64,000 nucleotides of DNA, from NCBI RefSeq assembly GCF_037911585.1, contig NZ_JBAJNS010000001.1, forward strand, positions 996,001-1,060,000. The letters run 5' to 3'. The DNA comes from Streptomyces sp. GSL17-111 (lineage in GTDB: Bacteria; Actinomycetota; Actinomycetes; Streptomycetales; Streptomycetaceae). Positions 23,691-33,559 of the stretch are shown here, piece by piece. Made by a program: the position numbers and the translations under genes. Each line of letters starts with the position of its first letter. Within the stretch, counting starts at the first letter, position 1. The notes beneath the pieces were generated by a model that did no database searches, was not told where the DNA came from, and saw only the letters and a list, made by a program, of their open reading frames with translations.

Positions 23691-26582
23691 TCAGCTGCAG
23701 CCGCTCGTGGAGCCGCATCCCTCGCAGAGGTAGCAGCTGCCGGCACGGCGCATCTTCGTGCCGCACGAGAAGCACAGGGGTGCGTCGGCGTTGAGGCCGA
23801 ACTGCATCTCCGCGAGCTCGGTGGAGTTGTGCGCCGCTGCCGGGGCCGGAGCCTCGGCCTCCGGCGACTGCGCCGCAGGAGGCTGCTCGGCGCGCCGGGG
23901 AGCCGACTGGGCCAGCGACTCGACGTCGAGGTCGTCGTCGGGCTCGTAGGAGCCCGTCTCCAGGTGGCGCTCCCGTTCGGCCGCCGAGTGGATGCCGAGC
24001 GCAGAGCGCGTCTCGAAGGGCAGGAAGTCCAACGCCAGGCGGCGGAAGATGTAGTCGACGATCGACTGCGCCATCCGCACGTCCGGGTCGTCGGTCATGC
24101 CGGCCGGCTCGAAGCGCATGTTGGTGAACTTCGAGACATAGGTCTCCAGCGGGACGCCGTACTGGAGGCCGACGGAGACGGCGATCGAGAAGGCGTCCAT
24201 CATGCCCGCGAGGGTCGAGCCCTGCTTGGACATCTTCAGGAAGACCTCGCCCAGGCCGTCGTCGGGGTAGGAGTTCGCCGTCATGTACCCCTCGGCGCCG
24301 CCCACGGTGAAGGACGTGGTGATGCCCGGACGGCCCTTGGGCAGGCGACGGCGCACCGGCCGGTACTCGACGACCTTCTCCACCGGCTTCTCCTCGGTGG
24401 GGACGGCCTTCGCGTCGTCCTTCTTCTTGGCCGACAGCGGCTGGCCGACCTTGCTGTTCTCCACGTAGACGGCGAGTGCCTTGGTGCCCAGCTTCCAGCC
24501 CTGGAGGTAGATCTCCTCGACGTCCTCGACCGTGCTGGAGCTCGGCATGTTGACGGTCTTGCTGATGGCGCCGGAGAGGAAGGGCTGCGCGGCGGCCATC
24601 ATCCGCACGTGGCCCATCGGGGAGATGGCCCGCTCCCCCATGGCGCAGTCGAAGACCTCGTAGTGCTCCGGCTTGAGGCCGGGCGCGTCGACGACGTTGC
24701 CGTGGTCGGCGATGTGGGCCACGATCGCCTCGACCTGCTCGTCCTGGTAGCCCAGGCGCTTGAGGGCCTTGGGCACCGTGTTGTTGACGATCTGCATGGA
24801 GCCGCCACCGACGAGCTTCTTGAACTTCACCAGGGCGAGGTCCGGCTCGACGCCCGTGGTGTCGCAGTCCATCATCAGCCCGATGGTGCCCGTGGGAGCG
24901 AGCACACTGGCCTGGGCGTTGCGGAAGCCGTTCTTCTTGCCCAGGCGGAGCACGTCCTGCCACGCCTCGGTGGCGGCGGCCCAGACCGGCGTGTCCAGGT
25001 CGTCCATGCGCCGCGCGGAGTCGTTGGCCTCGGCGTGCTGCTTCATGACGCGGTTGTGCGCGCTGGAGTTGCGGGCGTAGCCCTCGTACGGGCCGACGGT
25101 CCCGGCGAGCTCGGCGGAGCGCCGGTAGGAGGTGCCCGTCATCAGGGAGGTGATCGCTCCGGCGAGGGCTCGGCCGCCGTCGGAGTCGTAGGCGTGGCCG
25201 GTCGCCATCAGGAGGGCGCCGAGGTTGGCGTACCCGATGCCGAGCTGGCGGAAGGCCCGGGTGGTCTCCCCGATCTTGGCGGTGGGGAAGTCGGCGAAGC
25301 AGATGGAGATGTCCATCGCCGTGATGACGAGCTCGACGACCTTGGCGAAGCGCTCGGCGTCGAAGGCCTGGTTGCCCTCGGCGTCGTCCCGCAGGAACTT
25401 CATGAGGTTGAGCGAGGCGAGGTTGCACGAGGAGTTGTCCAGGTGCATGTACTCGCTGCACGGGTTCGAGGCGCTGATACGGCCCGACTCCGGGGAGGTG
25501 TGCCAGTGGTTGATCGTGTCGTCGTACTGGATGCCCGGGTCGGCGCAGACGTGGGCGGCCTCGGCCATCTTGCGGAACAGGGCGCGAGCGTCGACCTCCT
25601 CCAGGACCTCGCCGGTCATGCGGGCCCGCAGCCCGAACGTCGACCCGGACTCGACGGCCTTCATGAAAGCGTCGTTGACCCGGACGGAGTTGTTGGCGTT
25701 CTGGTACTGGACGGAGGTGATGTCGTCCCCGCCCAGGTCCATGTCGAAGCCCGCGTCGCGCAGGGCGCGGATCTTCTCCTCCTCCTTCACCTTCGTCTCG
25801 ATGAAGGCCTCGATGTCCGGGTGGTCCACGTCGAGGACGACCATCTTGGCGGCCCGGCGCGTCGCGCCACCGGACTTGATGGTGCCGGCGGAGGCGTCGG
25901 CACCGCGCATGAAGGAGACCGGTCCTGAGGCGTTGCCGCCGGAGGAGAGGAGCTCCTTGGAGGAACGGATGCGGGAGAGGTTCAGACCGGCGCCGGAGCC
26001 TCCCTTGAAGATCATCCCCTCTTCCTTGTACCAGTCGAGGATCGACTCCATGGAGTCGTCGACGGAGAGGATGAAGCAGGCGGAGACCTGCTGGGGCTGC
26101 TGGGTGCCGACGTTGAACCACACCGGGGAGTTGAAGGAGAAGACCTGGTGCAGCACCGCGTAGGCCAGCTCGTGCTCGAAGATCTCGGCGTCGGCGGGCG
26201 AGGCGAAGTAGCCGTGCTCCTCGCCTGCGGCGCGGTAGGTCTTCACCACCCGGTCGATCAGCTGCTTGAGGCTGGTCTCGCGCTGCGGGGTACCGACGGC
26301 CCCGCGGAAGTACTTGCTGGTGACGATGTTGGCGGCGTTGACCGACCAGAACTCGGGGAACTCGACACCCCGCTGCTCGAAGTTGACCGAGCCGTCCCGC
26401 CAGTTCGTCATGACGACGTCACGGCGCTCCCAGACCACCTCGTCGTAAGGGTGCACCCCGGGGGTGGTGTGGATGCGCTCGACCCGCAGGCCCCCGGCCG
26501 GACGACCGGCCTTCTCAGCCTTCTCCGGCTTGCCGGCCTTGGCTCGAGAGCCTCGTGCCGGGCCGCTCGTCGTCTCTGTCAT
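23691..26582 (-). CDS. nrdJ: Adenosylcobalamin-dependent ribonucleotide reductase (class II)
   Basis: A 963-residue enzyme reducing ribonucleotides to deoxyribonucleotides, using coenzyme B12 to make the radical, so independent of oxygen. Visible features: SACFILSVDDSMESILDWYK, the finger-loop NPCSEYMHLDNSSCNLASLNL with active-site Cys and Glu, PTGTIGLMMDCDTTGVEPD, and a C-terminal redox tail with CFSCGTKMRRAGSCYLCEGC near residues 930-955. Start ATG 26582 follows GGAGG. It is downstream of nrdR by 121 bp, as in the S. coelicolor nrdRJ operon, and is controlled by the NrdR boxes upstream of nrdR. No cobalamin riboswitch was seen. Confidence 0.95.
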   Translation of the reverse strand: MTETTSGPARGSRAKAGKPEKAEKAGRPAGGLRVERIHTTPGVHPYDEVVWERRDVVMTNWRDGSVNFEQRGVEFPEFWSVNAANIVTSKYFRGAVGTPQRETSLKQLIDRVVKTYRAAGEEHGYFASPADAEIFEHELAYAVLHQVFSFNSPVWFNVGTQQPQQVSACFILSVDDSMESILDWYKEEGMIFKGGSGAGLNLSRIRSSKELLSSGGNASGPVSFMRGADASAGTIKSGGATRRAAKMVVLDVDHPDIEAFIETKVKEEEKIRALRDAGFDMDLGGDDITSVQYQNANNSVRVNDAFMKAVESGSTFGLRARMTGEVLEEVDARALFRKMAEAAHVCADPGIQYDDTINHWHTSPESGRISASNPCSEYMHLDNSSCNLASLNLMKFLRDDAEGNQAFDAERFAKVVELVITAMDISICFADFPTAKIGETTRAFRQLGIGYANLGALLMATGHAYDSDGGRALAGAITSLMTGTSYRRSAELAGTVGPYEGYARNSSAHNRVMKQHAEANDSARRMDDLDTPVWAAATEAWQDVLRLGKKNGFRNAQASVLAPTGTIGLMMDCDTTGVEPDLALVKFKKLVGGGSMQIVNNTVPKALKRLGYQDEQVEAIVAHIADHGNVVDAPGLKPEHYEVFDCAMGERAISPMGHVRMMAAAQPFLSGAISKTVNMPSSSTVEDVEEIYLQGWKLGTKALAVYVENSKVGQPLSAKKKDDAKAVPTEEKPVEKVVEYRPVRRRLPKGRPGITTSFTVGGAEGYMTANSYPDDGLGEVFLKMSKQGSTLAGMMDAFSIAVSVGLQYGVPLETYVSKFTNMRFEPAGMTDDPDVRMAQSIVDYIFRRLALDFLPFETRSALGIHSAAERERHLETGSYEPDDDLDVESLAQSAPRRAEQPPAAQSPEAEAPAPAAAHNSTELAEMQFGLNADAPLCFSCGTKMRRAGSCYLCEGCGSTSGCS

Positions 26583-26703
26583 TCCGCCTCCCTGGTACGG
26601 GCATAACGCCCTATGTGTCCCGTTTCTTCCGGGCCACGATGTCTGGCTACCACCGGGCGGCGCCGCTGGGCGCCGTCCGGTGAGGTCTTGGCTGTGTTGC
26701 CGG

Positions 26704-27228
26704 TCAGTCGCCGGCGCTCGCCGAGGCCGGGCTCTCGGCCCGGTCGACGGCACGCGGCGCCGGGTCCGGCCCGGCGGGTTGCGGCACAGGGTGCCGCAGT
26801 TCCGCGATGGCGGCCTCGAAGTCCTCCAGCGAGTCGAACGCCCGGTAGACGGACGCGAAGCGGAGGTAGGCGACCACGTCGAGTTCGCGCAGCGGGCCGA
26901 GTATGGCGAGCCCCACGTCGTGCGTGGAGAGCTCCGCGCTGCCGGTGGCCCGCACCGCCTCCTCGACGCGCTGGCCGAGTTGGGCGAGGGCGTCCTCACC
27001 GACCGGTCTCCCCTGGCACGCCTTACGCACTCCGGCGATCACCTTGTCCCGGCTGAAGGGTTCGGTGACGCCACTGCGCTTGATCACCATGAGTGACGCG
27101 TTCTCCAGCGTCGTGAAGCGACGGGAGCAGTGCGGGCACTGGCGGCGTCGCCGGATGGCGGCTCCGTCGTCCGTCGTCCTGCTGTCGACGACGCGGCTGT
27201 CAGGGTGCCGACAGAAGGGGCAATGCAT
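26704..27228 (-). CDS. nrdR: Transcriptional repressor NrdR
   Basis: A 174-residue repressor of ribonucleotide reductase genes. The zinc ribbon [13 protein letters not shown] and [12 protein letters not shown] occupies residues 1-45; the ATP-cone ([24 protein letters not shown] onward) covers about 48-138 and reads the ATP/dATP ratio. The last 30 residues are an Ala/Pro-rich tail absent from shorter homologues. Start ATG 27228 follows GGAAGG. It is first in the nrdR-nrdJ operon and should repress itself through the paired boxes at 27349-27395. Confidence 0.95.
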   Translation of the reverse strand: MHCPFCRHPDSRVVDSRTTDDGAAIRRRRQCPHCSRRFTTLENASLMVIKRSGVTEPFSRDKVIAGVRKACQGRPVGEDALAQLGQRVEEAVRATGSAELSTHDVGLAILGPLRELDVVAYLRFASVYRAFDSLEDFEAAIAELRHPVPQPAGPDPAPRAVDRAESPASASAGD

Positions 27229-27348
27229 CGGGAACCACCTTCCTCACCCTTGATGTGCGACATGGCGAAACAGTCCCTCGGGGGCGGCAAACGCCCCCTC
27301 GGAACGGACCCCAGCATAGGCGATGCCGGTCGGCCGGGAAGCACCGGG

Positions 27349-27395
27349 ACACAAGCTGTTGGGGCCGTGCCTCATACAACCACTAGATGTGGTAG
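27349..27395 (-). promoter_or_regulatory. Tandem NrdR boxes
   Basis: Two degenerate matches to the 16-bp NrdR consensus ACACWATATATWGTGT: ACACAAGCTGTTGGGG (27349-27364, 11 of 16) and CCACTAGATGTGGTAG (27380-27395, 10 of 16). Their starts are 31 bp apart, three helical turns, which is the known spacing of functional NrdR box pairs. They lie about 120-165 bp upstream of nrdR. Confidence 0.75.
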
Positions 27396-27672
27396 CTCTC
27401 CACAGCGGGGAGGCACAGCGGAGAAACACCCGGGAAGGCCGGGAACGGGGGCCGCGGAGCGTGGGCGGTAGCGGCGGACGGGACCCGCCCGGCGCGCCGC
27501 ACCGCCCTGGCCCGACGACCGCCGAAGGGCGGCCCCACACCGAGCAGGCGGCCGGACGGACCGACCTCGGCCGGGCACGGCGGTGCCGATGGCACGCGGA
27601 GAACGCGCCCGCGAGAGACTACCTCAGGTGACGATGCGCGCGCCCCGAGGCGGTCCGGGGCGGGCACGCGCG

Positions 27673-27713
27673 GCGGCCCTTCGCCCGACCGCCGGGGTCG
27701 GGCGAAGGGCCGC
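27673..27713 (-). terminator. lexA transcription terminator
   Basis: An 18-bp perfect stem (GCGGCCCTTCGCCCGACC at 27673-27690 with 27696-27713) around loop GCCGG. It lies about 95 bp beyond the lexA stop. Confidence 0.85.
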
Positions 27714-27807
27714 AGAGGGCGCGGGAGGCGCCGGACGCGGGGCCCGGTCCCCGGGAGGACGACCTCGGGTCCGGACGCGCGACTGCGCCGCAGGGAGGCG
27801 GGGGTGC

Positions 27808-28620
27808 TCAGATGCGCCGCATCACCGCGACGACCTTCCCGAGGATCGTCGCCTCGTCCCCGGCGATCGGCTGGTAGGCGGAGTTGTGCGGGAGGAGCCA
27901 GACGTGGCCGTCCTCGCGCTTGAAGCGCTTCACCGTGGCCTCGCCGTCCAGCATCGCGGCCACGATGTCGCCGTTCTCCGCGACGGGCTGACGGCGCACG
28001 GTCACCCAGTCGCCGTCACAGATCGCGGCCTCGACCATCGAGTCCCCGACGACCTTGAGCACGAAAAGCTCGCCGTCTCCCACGAGCTGCCGGGGCAGGG
28101 GGAAGACGTCCTCCACGGACTCCTCGGCGAGGATCGGCCCGCCGGCGGCGATGCGACCGAGGAGCGGGACGTAGGACGCGGCCGGCTTGCCGGTGGTGTC
28201 CGTCGTCTGCGTGCTCGGGGTGTCGGAGCCGCGCACCTCGTAGGCCCGCGGCCGGTGCGGGTCGCGCCGCAGGAATCCCTTGCGCTCCAGCGCCATGAGC
28301 TGGTGGGCGACGGAGGACGTGCTGGAGAGACCGACCGCCTGGCCGATCTCCCGCATGGAGGGCGGATAGCCACGGCGCTGCACCGAGTCCCTGATCACCT
28401 CGATGACGCGACGCTGCCGGTCGGTCAGACCGGTGCTGTCCGCCCGGATACCGGGTGGCCTGCCCGGCAGCGCGCGGGCGCCCCTGGGCGCCCCCCGGCC
28501 GCCGGCCCCTGCGGCGCCGAGGGGCACCTCGGCGGTCTCACCGACCGGATGGACCCGGTCGGCACCGCCCTCGACGGTGTCCTGGGCAGTGAGCGTCACG
28601 CTGTCTGCGGTGGTCGTCAC
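27808..28620 (-). CDS. lexA: SOS repressor LexA
   Basis: A 270-residue LexA. The winged-helix DNA-binding domain ([40 protein letters not shown]) is around residues 65-130; the self-cleavage site is Ala-Gly in GRIAAGGPI; the Ser of [11 protein letters not shown] and the Lys of [10 protein letters not shown] form the peptidase dyad. The N-terminal 60 residues are a streptomycete-specific disordered extension. GTG 28620 is chosen because the protein then begins VTTTADS as in S. coelicolor LexA and AAAGGGG is properly placed; GTG 28632 is the alternative. It is autoregulated through the upstream SOS box. Confidence 0.95.
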   Translation of the reverse strand: MTTTADSVTLTAQDTVEGGADRVHPVGETAEVPLGAAGAGGRGAPRGARALPGRPPGIRADSTGLTDRQRRVIEVIRDSVQRRGYPPSMREIGQAVGLSSTSSVAHQLMALERKGFLRRDPHRPRAYEVRGSDTPSTQTTDTTGKPAASYVPLLGRIAAGGPILAEESVEDVFPLPRQLVGDGELFVLKVVGDSMVEAAICDGDWVTVRRQPVAENGDIVAAMLDGEATVKRFKREDGHVWLLPHNSAYQPIAGDEATILGKVVAVMRRI

Positions 28621-28687
28621 GGTGGTCGGCACCCCTTTCGAACTGTTCTCCCTGTGGCACAACGGTAGTTGGTTTCGAAAGGTTGCG

Positions 28688-28703
28688 CCAAACACACGTT
28701 CGA
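28688..28703. promoter_or_regulatory. LexA (SOS) box of lexA
   Basis: CCAAACACACGTTCGA matches TCGAACRNNYGTTCGA at 14 of 16 positions and lies 68 bp upstream of the lexA start, the expected place for autoregulation. Confidence 0.85.
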
Positions 28704-28794
28704 GTGAAATATCGCCGAAAGCATGACGTGATCACACTGTGCGGTGTATGGGCCACACCTCCGCGCCACCCAACGTGCCGCCCGCCGCGCGGCC

Positions 28795-30834
28795 TCAGGA
28801 GTCGGCGACGTCGATCGCGGCGAGCGAGCGGCGGACCTGGGTGGGGTCGGTGGTGTACCAGAAGTCCGGCATGGAGGAGCGGAGGAAGCCGCCGTAGCGG
28901 GCCTTCGCCAGCCGCGGGTCCAGCACGGCGACGACGCCGCGATCCCCCGTGGCCCTGACCAGCCGCCCGGCGCCCTGGGCCATCAGGAGGGCCGCGTGCG
29001 TGGCGGCGACCGCCATGAAGCCGTTGCCGCCGCCCTGTTCGACGGCCTTCTGCCGCGCGCTCATGAGCGGGTCGTCGGGGCGCGGGAAGGGGATGCGGTC
29101 CATGACGACGAGCTGGCAGCTGGCCCCCGGCACGTCGACGCCCTGCCACAGCGACAGCGTGCCGAACAGGCACGTCCGCGCGTCCTCGGCGAAGCGGCGG
29201 ATCAGCTCGCCCAGCGTCTCCTCGCCCTGGAGGAGGACGGGCACGTCCAGCCGGCCGCGCAGCTCCTCGGCCGCCGCCTGCGCCCCCCGCATCGACGAGA
29301 AGAGGCCGAGCGTGCGCCCACCCGCCGCCTCGACCAGACCGGACAGCTCGTCCAGCATGTCGCTGCGGCTGCCCTCGCGGCCGGGCGGGGACAGGTGTCG
29401 GGCGACGTACAGAATGCCCTGCTTGCGGTAGTCGAACGGGGAACCGACGTCCAGCCCCTGCCACCTGGGGGATTCCTCGTCTCCGACGGTCTCCCCGGCC
29501 TGTTCCTCCCCGGCCTGCTCCTGCCGGCCTTCGGGAGCCAGCCCCAGCGAGGCCGCGACGCCGTTGAAGTCGCCACCGAGCCGGAGGGTCGCGGACGTCA
29601 GGACGACGGAGCGGTCGTGGAAGAGCTTCTCCCGCAGCAGACCGGAGACGTTCAGCGGCGCGACGCGCAGCGAGGCGCCGAACCGGTCGTGGCGCTCGTA
29701 CCAGATGACGTCGTACTCCGAGCCCTGGGCGATCCGGTCGGCGACGGCGTGGACGTTCTCCAGCGAGGCGACCGCCTGCTTGCGCACGGCGTCCTCGTCC
29801 TGCACGGAGCGGTCGCGGGTGTTGCCGAGCGCCGTCAGGCAGTTCCGGGCGGCGTCCCGCAGGGCGGCGAGCGCGTGGCCGAGGTCCTCGGGGACCTCCT
29901 CCAGACGGCCGGGCAGCGCCAGCTCCATGACCCGCTCGAAGCCCTCCGAGGCCGTCAGCAGCCGGTCGGCCGCCTTCTCGTCGACGAGCTTCGCCGAGCG
30001 GCGCACGGCCCGGCTCACCCCGGCGGGCGTGAGCTCCCCGGACGCCACACCGGTGACGCGGGAGACCAGCTCGTGCGCCTCGTCGACGATCAGCACCTCG
30101 TGGCCGGGCAGCACCGGCGCGCCCTCGATGGCGTCGATCGCCAGCAGCGCGTGGTTGGTCACGATGACGTCGGCCAGCTTGGCCCGCTCGCGGGCGGCCT
30201 CGGCGAAACACTCGGCCCCGTAGGCACACATGGCGGCGCCCAGACACTCGCGCGAGGAGACGGAGACCTGACCCCAGGCCCGGTCGGAGACGCCGGGCCG
30301 CAGGTCGTCGCGGTCCCCCGTCTCCGTCTCGTCCGACCAGTCCCGCACCCGGAGCAGGTCCTTGCCGAGCTTGCTGGAGGCGCCCGCCGGGCCGGCGGCC
30401 CGGGCCGCCGCCTCGACCGGGTCGAAGAGGCCGTCCTCCTCCTCCGCCGGAACGCCCTCGTGCAGCCGGTGCAGACACAGGTAGTTCGACCGGCCCTTGA
30501 GCATCGCGTACTCCGGGCGGCGGCGCAGCAGCGGATGCAGGGCCTCCACCGTGCGCGGGAGGTCCCGCTCGACGAGCTGGCGCTGGAGCGCGAGCGTCGC
30601 CGTCGCGACGACGACGCGCTCGCCCTGGGCCAGCGCGGGCACGAGGTAGCCGAGCGACTTCCCCGTGCCGGTGCCCGCCTGGATCAGCAGGTGGGTGCCC
30701 TCGCCGACGGCCTCCGCCACGGCCTCGGCCATGGCGACCTGGCCGGGCCGCTCGGTGCCGCCGACGGCCGTGACGGCGGCGTGCAGGAGGTCGGTGAGGG
30801 CGGGGCGGGTGGGGAGGGCGGATGCTTCGCTCAT
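28795..30834 (-). CDS. DinG/XPD-like ATP-dependent DNA helicase
   Basis: A 679-residue SF2 5'-3' helicase. Walker A is QAGTGTGKSLGYLVPAL (about residues 52-68), the DEAH box is VLIVDEAHELVSRV (about 248), and the C-terminal motifs are TSATLRLGG and GRLVRATGDRG. Cysteines at NYLCLHR, SRECLGAAMCAYGAECF are placed as in the iron-sulfur domain of the XPD/DinG family. It probably unwinds repair intermediates or R-loops. It lies immediately upstream of lexA in the opposite operon order, but no SOS box was found at its own start. ATG 30834. Confidence 0.9.
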   Translation of the reverse strand: MSEASALPTRPALTDLLHAAVTAVGGTERPGQVAMAEAVAEAVGEGTHLLIQAGTGTGKSLGYLVPALAQGERVVVATATLALQRQLVERDLPRTVEALHPLLRRRPEYAMLKGRSNYLCLHRLHEGVPAEEEDGLFDPVEAAARAAGPAGASSKLGKDLLRVRDWSDETETGDRDDLRPGVSDRAWGQVSVSSRECLGAAMCAYGAECFAEAARERAKLADVIVTNHALLAIDAIEGAPVLPGHEVLIVDEAHELVSRVTGVASGELTPAGVSRAVRRSAKLVDEKAADRLLTASEGFERVMELALPGRLEEVPEDLGHALAALRDAARNCLTALGNTRDRSVQDEDAVRKQAVASLENVHAVADRIAQGSEYDVIWYERHDRFGASLRVAPLNVSGLLREKLFHDRSVVLTSATLRLGGDFNGVAASLGLAPEGRQEQAGEEQAGETVGDEESPRWQGLDVGSPFDYRKQGILYVARHLSPPGREGSRSDMLDELSGLVEAAGGRTLGLFSSMRGAQAAAEELRGRLDVPVLLQGEETLGELIRRFAEDARTCLFGTLSLWQGVDVPGASCQLVVMDRIPFPRPDDPLMSARQKAVEQGGGNGFMAVAATHAALLMAQGAGRLVRATGDRGVVAVLDPRLAKARYGGFLRSSMPDFWYTTDPTQVRRSLAAIDVADS

Positions 30835-30887
30835 AGGCGAGCAACCCTACGTGGTGCCTCTGACACCCGGGCACGGACGCTCGGCCG

Positions 30888-32681
30888 CTACCCGGCGTGG
30901 AGCGGGTTGGGGACCGTGCCGTCCACCACGGCGTGCGGACGTTCGGCGCGGTCGCGGTAGCCGTCCGCGTACAGCCGGTTGCGGTTCAGGCACAGGCGGC
31001 CGATGCGCGGCGTGAGCAGGTCGAACAACTCGAAGCGGGGTTTCAGCTCCGGGAAGCGCCGCTGGTGGGCCAGGACGGTGTCGCGGACGAGGGCCCAGAA
31101 CTCCGCCTCCGGCACGCCGAGCTGCTCCGCGCAGAGGGGTGCGAGGTAGCGGAAGACGCCGACGAACAGACCGCTGTGGATGAACTGGGTGAGGAAGTCC
31201 GCCGGTTCGGTCAGCAGCGTGGTGCGGACGGGGCGCGGCAGGTCGGCCAGCTCGGGCAGCGGTTCGTCGGTGAGGTTGACGTCGTCGACGAAGTCCTTCA
31301 CGGCCAGCCGCGCCGGCACGTCGTGCGCGTCGAAGACGACGATGCTGTTCTCGCCGTGCGGGGAGAAGACCGTGCCGTAGCGGTAGAGGAAGTGCAGGAG
31401 CGGCGGCAGGAGCGCCTCGAAGAGGTGCCGCAGCCACACCCGGGGGGTGAGCCCGGACCGGCGGACCAGTTCGGCGGTGAGCGCCCGGCCCGCCGGGTCG
31501 GTGTGCAGCAGGGCCGCGAGGCTGCGGGCCCGTTCCCCGGCCGCGAGGTAGGGGCCCACCGGCTCGCGCCAGATGCAGCCGAGCAGCTCCCGGTACTGGT
31601 ACGGGACGCCGGGGAGCCGGTCGTAGAGCGGGTGCTCGACGGTCACCGAGGCGACCTCGCCCAGCAGGACGACGCGCGTCTCGTCGCGCAGGAACGGATC
31701 GGCGTCGCGCACGCCGTGGATCCAGGACGTGACGGCCGGGGCGGCGAGGGTGCGTTCGGTGGGCAGCCCGCGCCACACGAGCGTGTTCAGCACGGACAGC
31801 GGCAGTTTCACCGTGCGGGCGTGCGGGCGGCTGATGTTGAGGAACGTGCGCACCGACTGCTGCGGCAGCCGCAGGTCCTCGTCCTCGGGCAGCGGTATGA
31901 GGGTGCCGTCGGCGAGCTGGGGGGCGAACAGCGGCGCGATCGTCTCGTCCCACTGCCAGGGGTGCACGGGGAGCCACAGGTAGTCCTCGGGGCGTCGTCC
32001 GCGTGCGGCGACGGTGGCGGCGAAGGCCTCCCGGGTCGCGGTGGAGAGCTCCTGGCCGTAGAGCCGCGCGGCGTCGCCGAGCGCGGCGGTGCCCCGGTAG
32101 CGGGCGAGGCGGCGGTGCACGGCGAGCCAGGGGAGGCGGGTCGCGACGCGGGCCTCGGGCGTCCAGCGGTCGCTGTCGGCGTGGGACAGGCCGAGCCGTC
32201 CCTTGTTGGCGACCAGCCAGGGGTGGCCGGTGAGGTGGCCCTCCAGCTCGGCGTAGCCGAGGTCGGCGAGCTCCGGGACGGACAGCGCCGTCGCGGCGAG
32301 CCGGACGTCGGCGCTGAGCGTGGCGGTCAGCTCCCGTAGCAGGTGGCCGAGCGTGTCTCCCGCGAGCCCGAGCGGCACGTCGTGGGCGGCGGTGAGGAAC
32401 GTCAGCGGGTCGGCGTGCGGGGTGATGCTGTCGGGGTCGACGCGCCAGTGGCCGTAGGCACCGCGCCGGGCGTGGAAGCGGTGGACCGTGCCGTCGGCGA
32501 CGACCAGCCGGTACCGGCCGACCGTCCCCGCCGCGCCGTCGGACGCGGCGCGGTCGGACGCCGCGCCGTCGCGTTCCGGGACGAGGATCCCCTCATAGGC
32601 GAACTCGCCGAGCAGCTTGGCGAACAACTTCCGGGACGCGGCGTGCCAGGGCGTGGCGGGCTCGGTGGATGACGTCTGCAA
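30888..32681 (-). CDS. IucA/IucC-family NIS siderophore synthetase (second)
   Basis: A 597-residue NRPS-independent siderophore synthetase that joins a carboxylate to an amine or alcohol using ATP. Signature elements are GHPWLVANKGRLG (about residue 150), LPVHPWQWDE (about 235), RTFLNISRPHARTVKLPLS (ATP-binding) and the C-terminal FhuF-like FSPHGENSIVVF and KDFVDDVNL. The start is an unusual TTG at 32681, preferred because GAGGAG is 7 bases upstream and no ATG/GTG lies at a sensible place. It is the last gene of a three-gene operon. Subtype A, B or C cannot be decided by eye. Confidence 0.88.
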   Translation of the reverse strand: MQTSSTEPATPWHAASRKLFAKLLGEFAYEGILVPERDGAASDRAASDGAAGTVGRYRLVVADGTVHRFHARRGAYGHWRVDPDSITPHADPLTFLTAAHDVPLGLAGDTLGHLLRELTATLSADVRLAATALSVPELADLGYAELEGHLTGHPWLVANKGRLGLSHADSDRWTPEARVATRLPWLAVHRRLARYRGTAALGDAARLYGQELSTATREAFAATVAARGRRPEDYLWLPVHPWQWDETIAPLFAPQLADGTLIPLPEDEDLRLPQQSVRTFLNISRPHARTVKLPLSVLNTLVWRGLPTERTLAAPAVTSWIHGVRDADPFLRDETRVVLLGEVASVTVEHPLYDRLPGVPYQYRELLGCIWREPVGPYLAAGERARSLAALLHTDPAGRALTAELVRRSGLTPRVWLRHLFEALLPPLLHFLYRYGTVFSPHGENSIVVFDAHDVPARLAVKDFVDDVNLTDEPLPELADLPRPVRTTLLTEPADFLTQFIHSGLFVGVFRYLAPLCAEQLGVPEAEFWALVRDTVLAHQRRFPELKPRFELFDLLTPRIGRLCLNRNRLYADGYRDRAERPHAVVDGTVPNPLHAG

Positions 32682-32834
32682 GTGCGTTCTCCTCAGGTGC
32701 GGAGCCGAACGGGACGGTTCTCTCCGGTCCGGTCCGGACGCCGCCGGGGACGGCGGGCGCGCGGTCAGGACCACTGGGAACGACGTGCGGTGTCGCGGCC
32801 GGCACCGAGGTGCCGGTGGGGAGGTCTCCCGACC

Positions 32835-33536
32835 TTAGAGCGCCGGGACCCCTCCCCGCTCGCGGACGACGACAGCCGCACGCTTGTCCGGCAGATCCAC
32901 CTCCGCCGCGTGCCGGTATCCGGCGCGCAGGAAGGCGCTGACGGACACGGCGTTGCGGACGTCGGGTTCGGCGAGCACGCGGCGGCAGGCCGGACGGTGC
33001 GTCAGGACCAGCTCGGACACCGCCCTCAGCAGTGCCGCGCCGAGGCCGCGACCGCGCTGCTCCGCCGGGCCGATCAGCAGGTGGACGCCGGTGTCGTGGG
33101 GCAGGGTGGGGAAGTACCGGGCCAGCGGGTCGAGATCGGCGCGGTAGATCTCCCAGTAGCTCATCGGGACGCCGTCCAGCACGCCGAGGCACGGCACGCT
33201 GCGCCCGTCGCCCTCCAGTTGCGGACGCAGGTGCTTCGCGGTGACGTCCTCGTCCCCGGCGAGGTCCCAGAAGGCGGCGACGGCCGGGTCGTTCATCCAG
33301 GCCGTGACGAGCGGCAGGTCGCGTTCGAGCCGGACGGGGACGAGCTGGAAGGTGCCGAAGGGGCCGTACGCGGGCTGCCACCGGTCGACCGCGCCCACCA
33401 GGTCGGTGCCGGGGGCGGCGGTGTCCGGCACGGGTCCGGTGAGCCCGGGAGGCCCGGCCAGGCCGGTGCGGAGTTCGGGCGGCAGTTCCAGGTCGAGGGT
33501 GTCGTCCTCGTCCGTGGCGGGGTCGGGGGACGGCAC
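32835..33536 (-). CDS. IucB-like GNAT acyltransferase of the siderophore operon
   Basis: A 233-residue protein whose last 170 residues are a GNAT fold of the siderophore acyltransferase type (MSYWEIYRADLDPLARYF, then the acyl-CoA loop GPAEQRGRGLGAALL). Such enzymes acylate an N-hydroxylated or plain amine to build the hydroxamate building block. GTG 33536 is chosen because AAGGAGG lies 5 bases upstream; GTG 33563, overlapping the upstream stop as GTGA, is the alternative and would add nine residues. Its N-terminal 70 residues are acidic and disordered. Confidence 0.85.
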   Translation of the reverse strand: MPSPDPATDEDDTLDLELPPELRTGLAGPPGLTGPVPDTAAPGTDLVGAVDRWQPAYGPFGTFQLVPVRLERDLPLVTAWMNDPAVAAFWDLAGDEDVTAKHLRPQLEGDGRSVPCLGVLDGVPMSYWEIYRADLDPLARYFPTLPHDTGVHLLIGPAEQRGRGLGAALLRAVSELVLTHRPACRRVLAEPDVRNAVSVSAFLRAGYRHAAEVDLPDKRAAVVVRERGGVPAL

Positions 33537-33559
33537 GGCGCCTCCTTCCGGCTCGTGGG

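Larger units (their letters stand above)
27229..27807. other. Non-coding region between lexA and nrdR
   Basis: This 579-bp stretch has no supported gene. It contains the lexA terminator (27673-27713) and the NrdR-box pair (27349-27395), leaving a leader of roughly 110 nt before nrdR. Between about 27400 and 27670 I see nothing beyond GC-rich sequence. Confidence 0.6.

Noticed and set aside
22962-25928. 988-residue open frame on the plus strand
   Set aside because: Antisense shadow of nat and nrdJ, with no recognisable domain.
26583-26703. Cobalamin riboswitch before nrdJ
   Set aside because: The gap is only 121 bp and shows no B12-box-like sequence; nrdJ lies in the nrdR operon instead.
28633-28650. 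TCGAACTGTTCTCC as a second SOS box before lexA
   Set aside because: Only the left half-site fits; the right half does not match the consensus.
28744-30960. 738-residue open frame on the plus strand
   Set aside because: Antisense to the DinG-like helicase; low-complexity Gly/Arg/Val composition.
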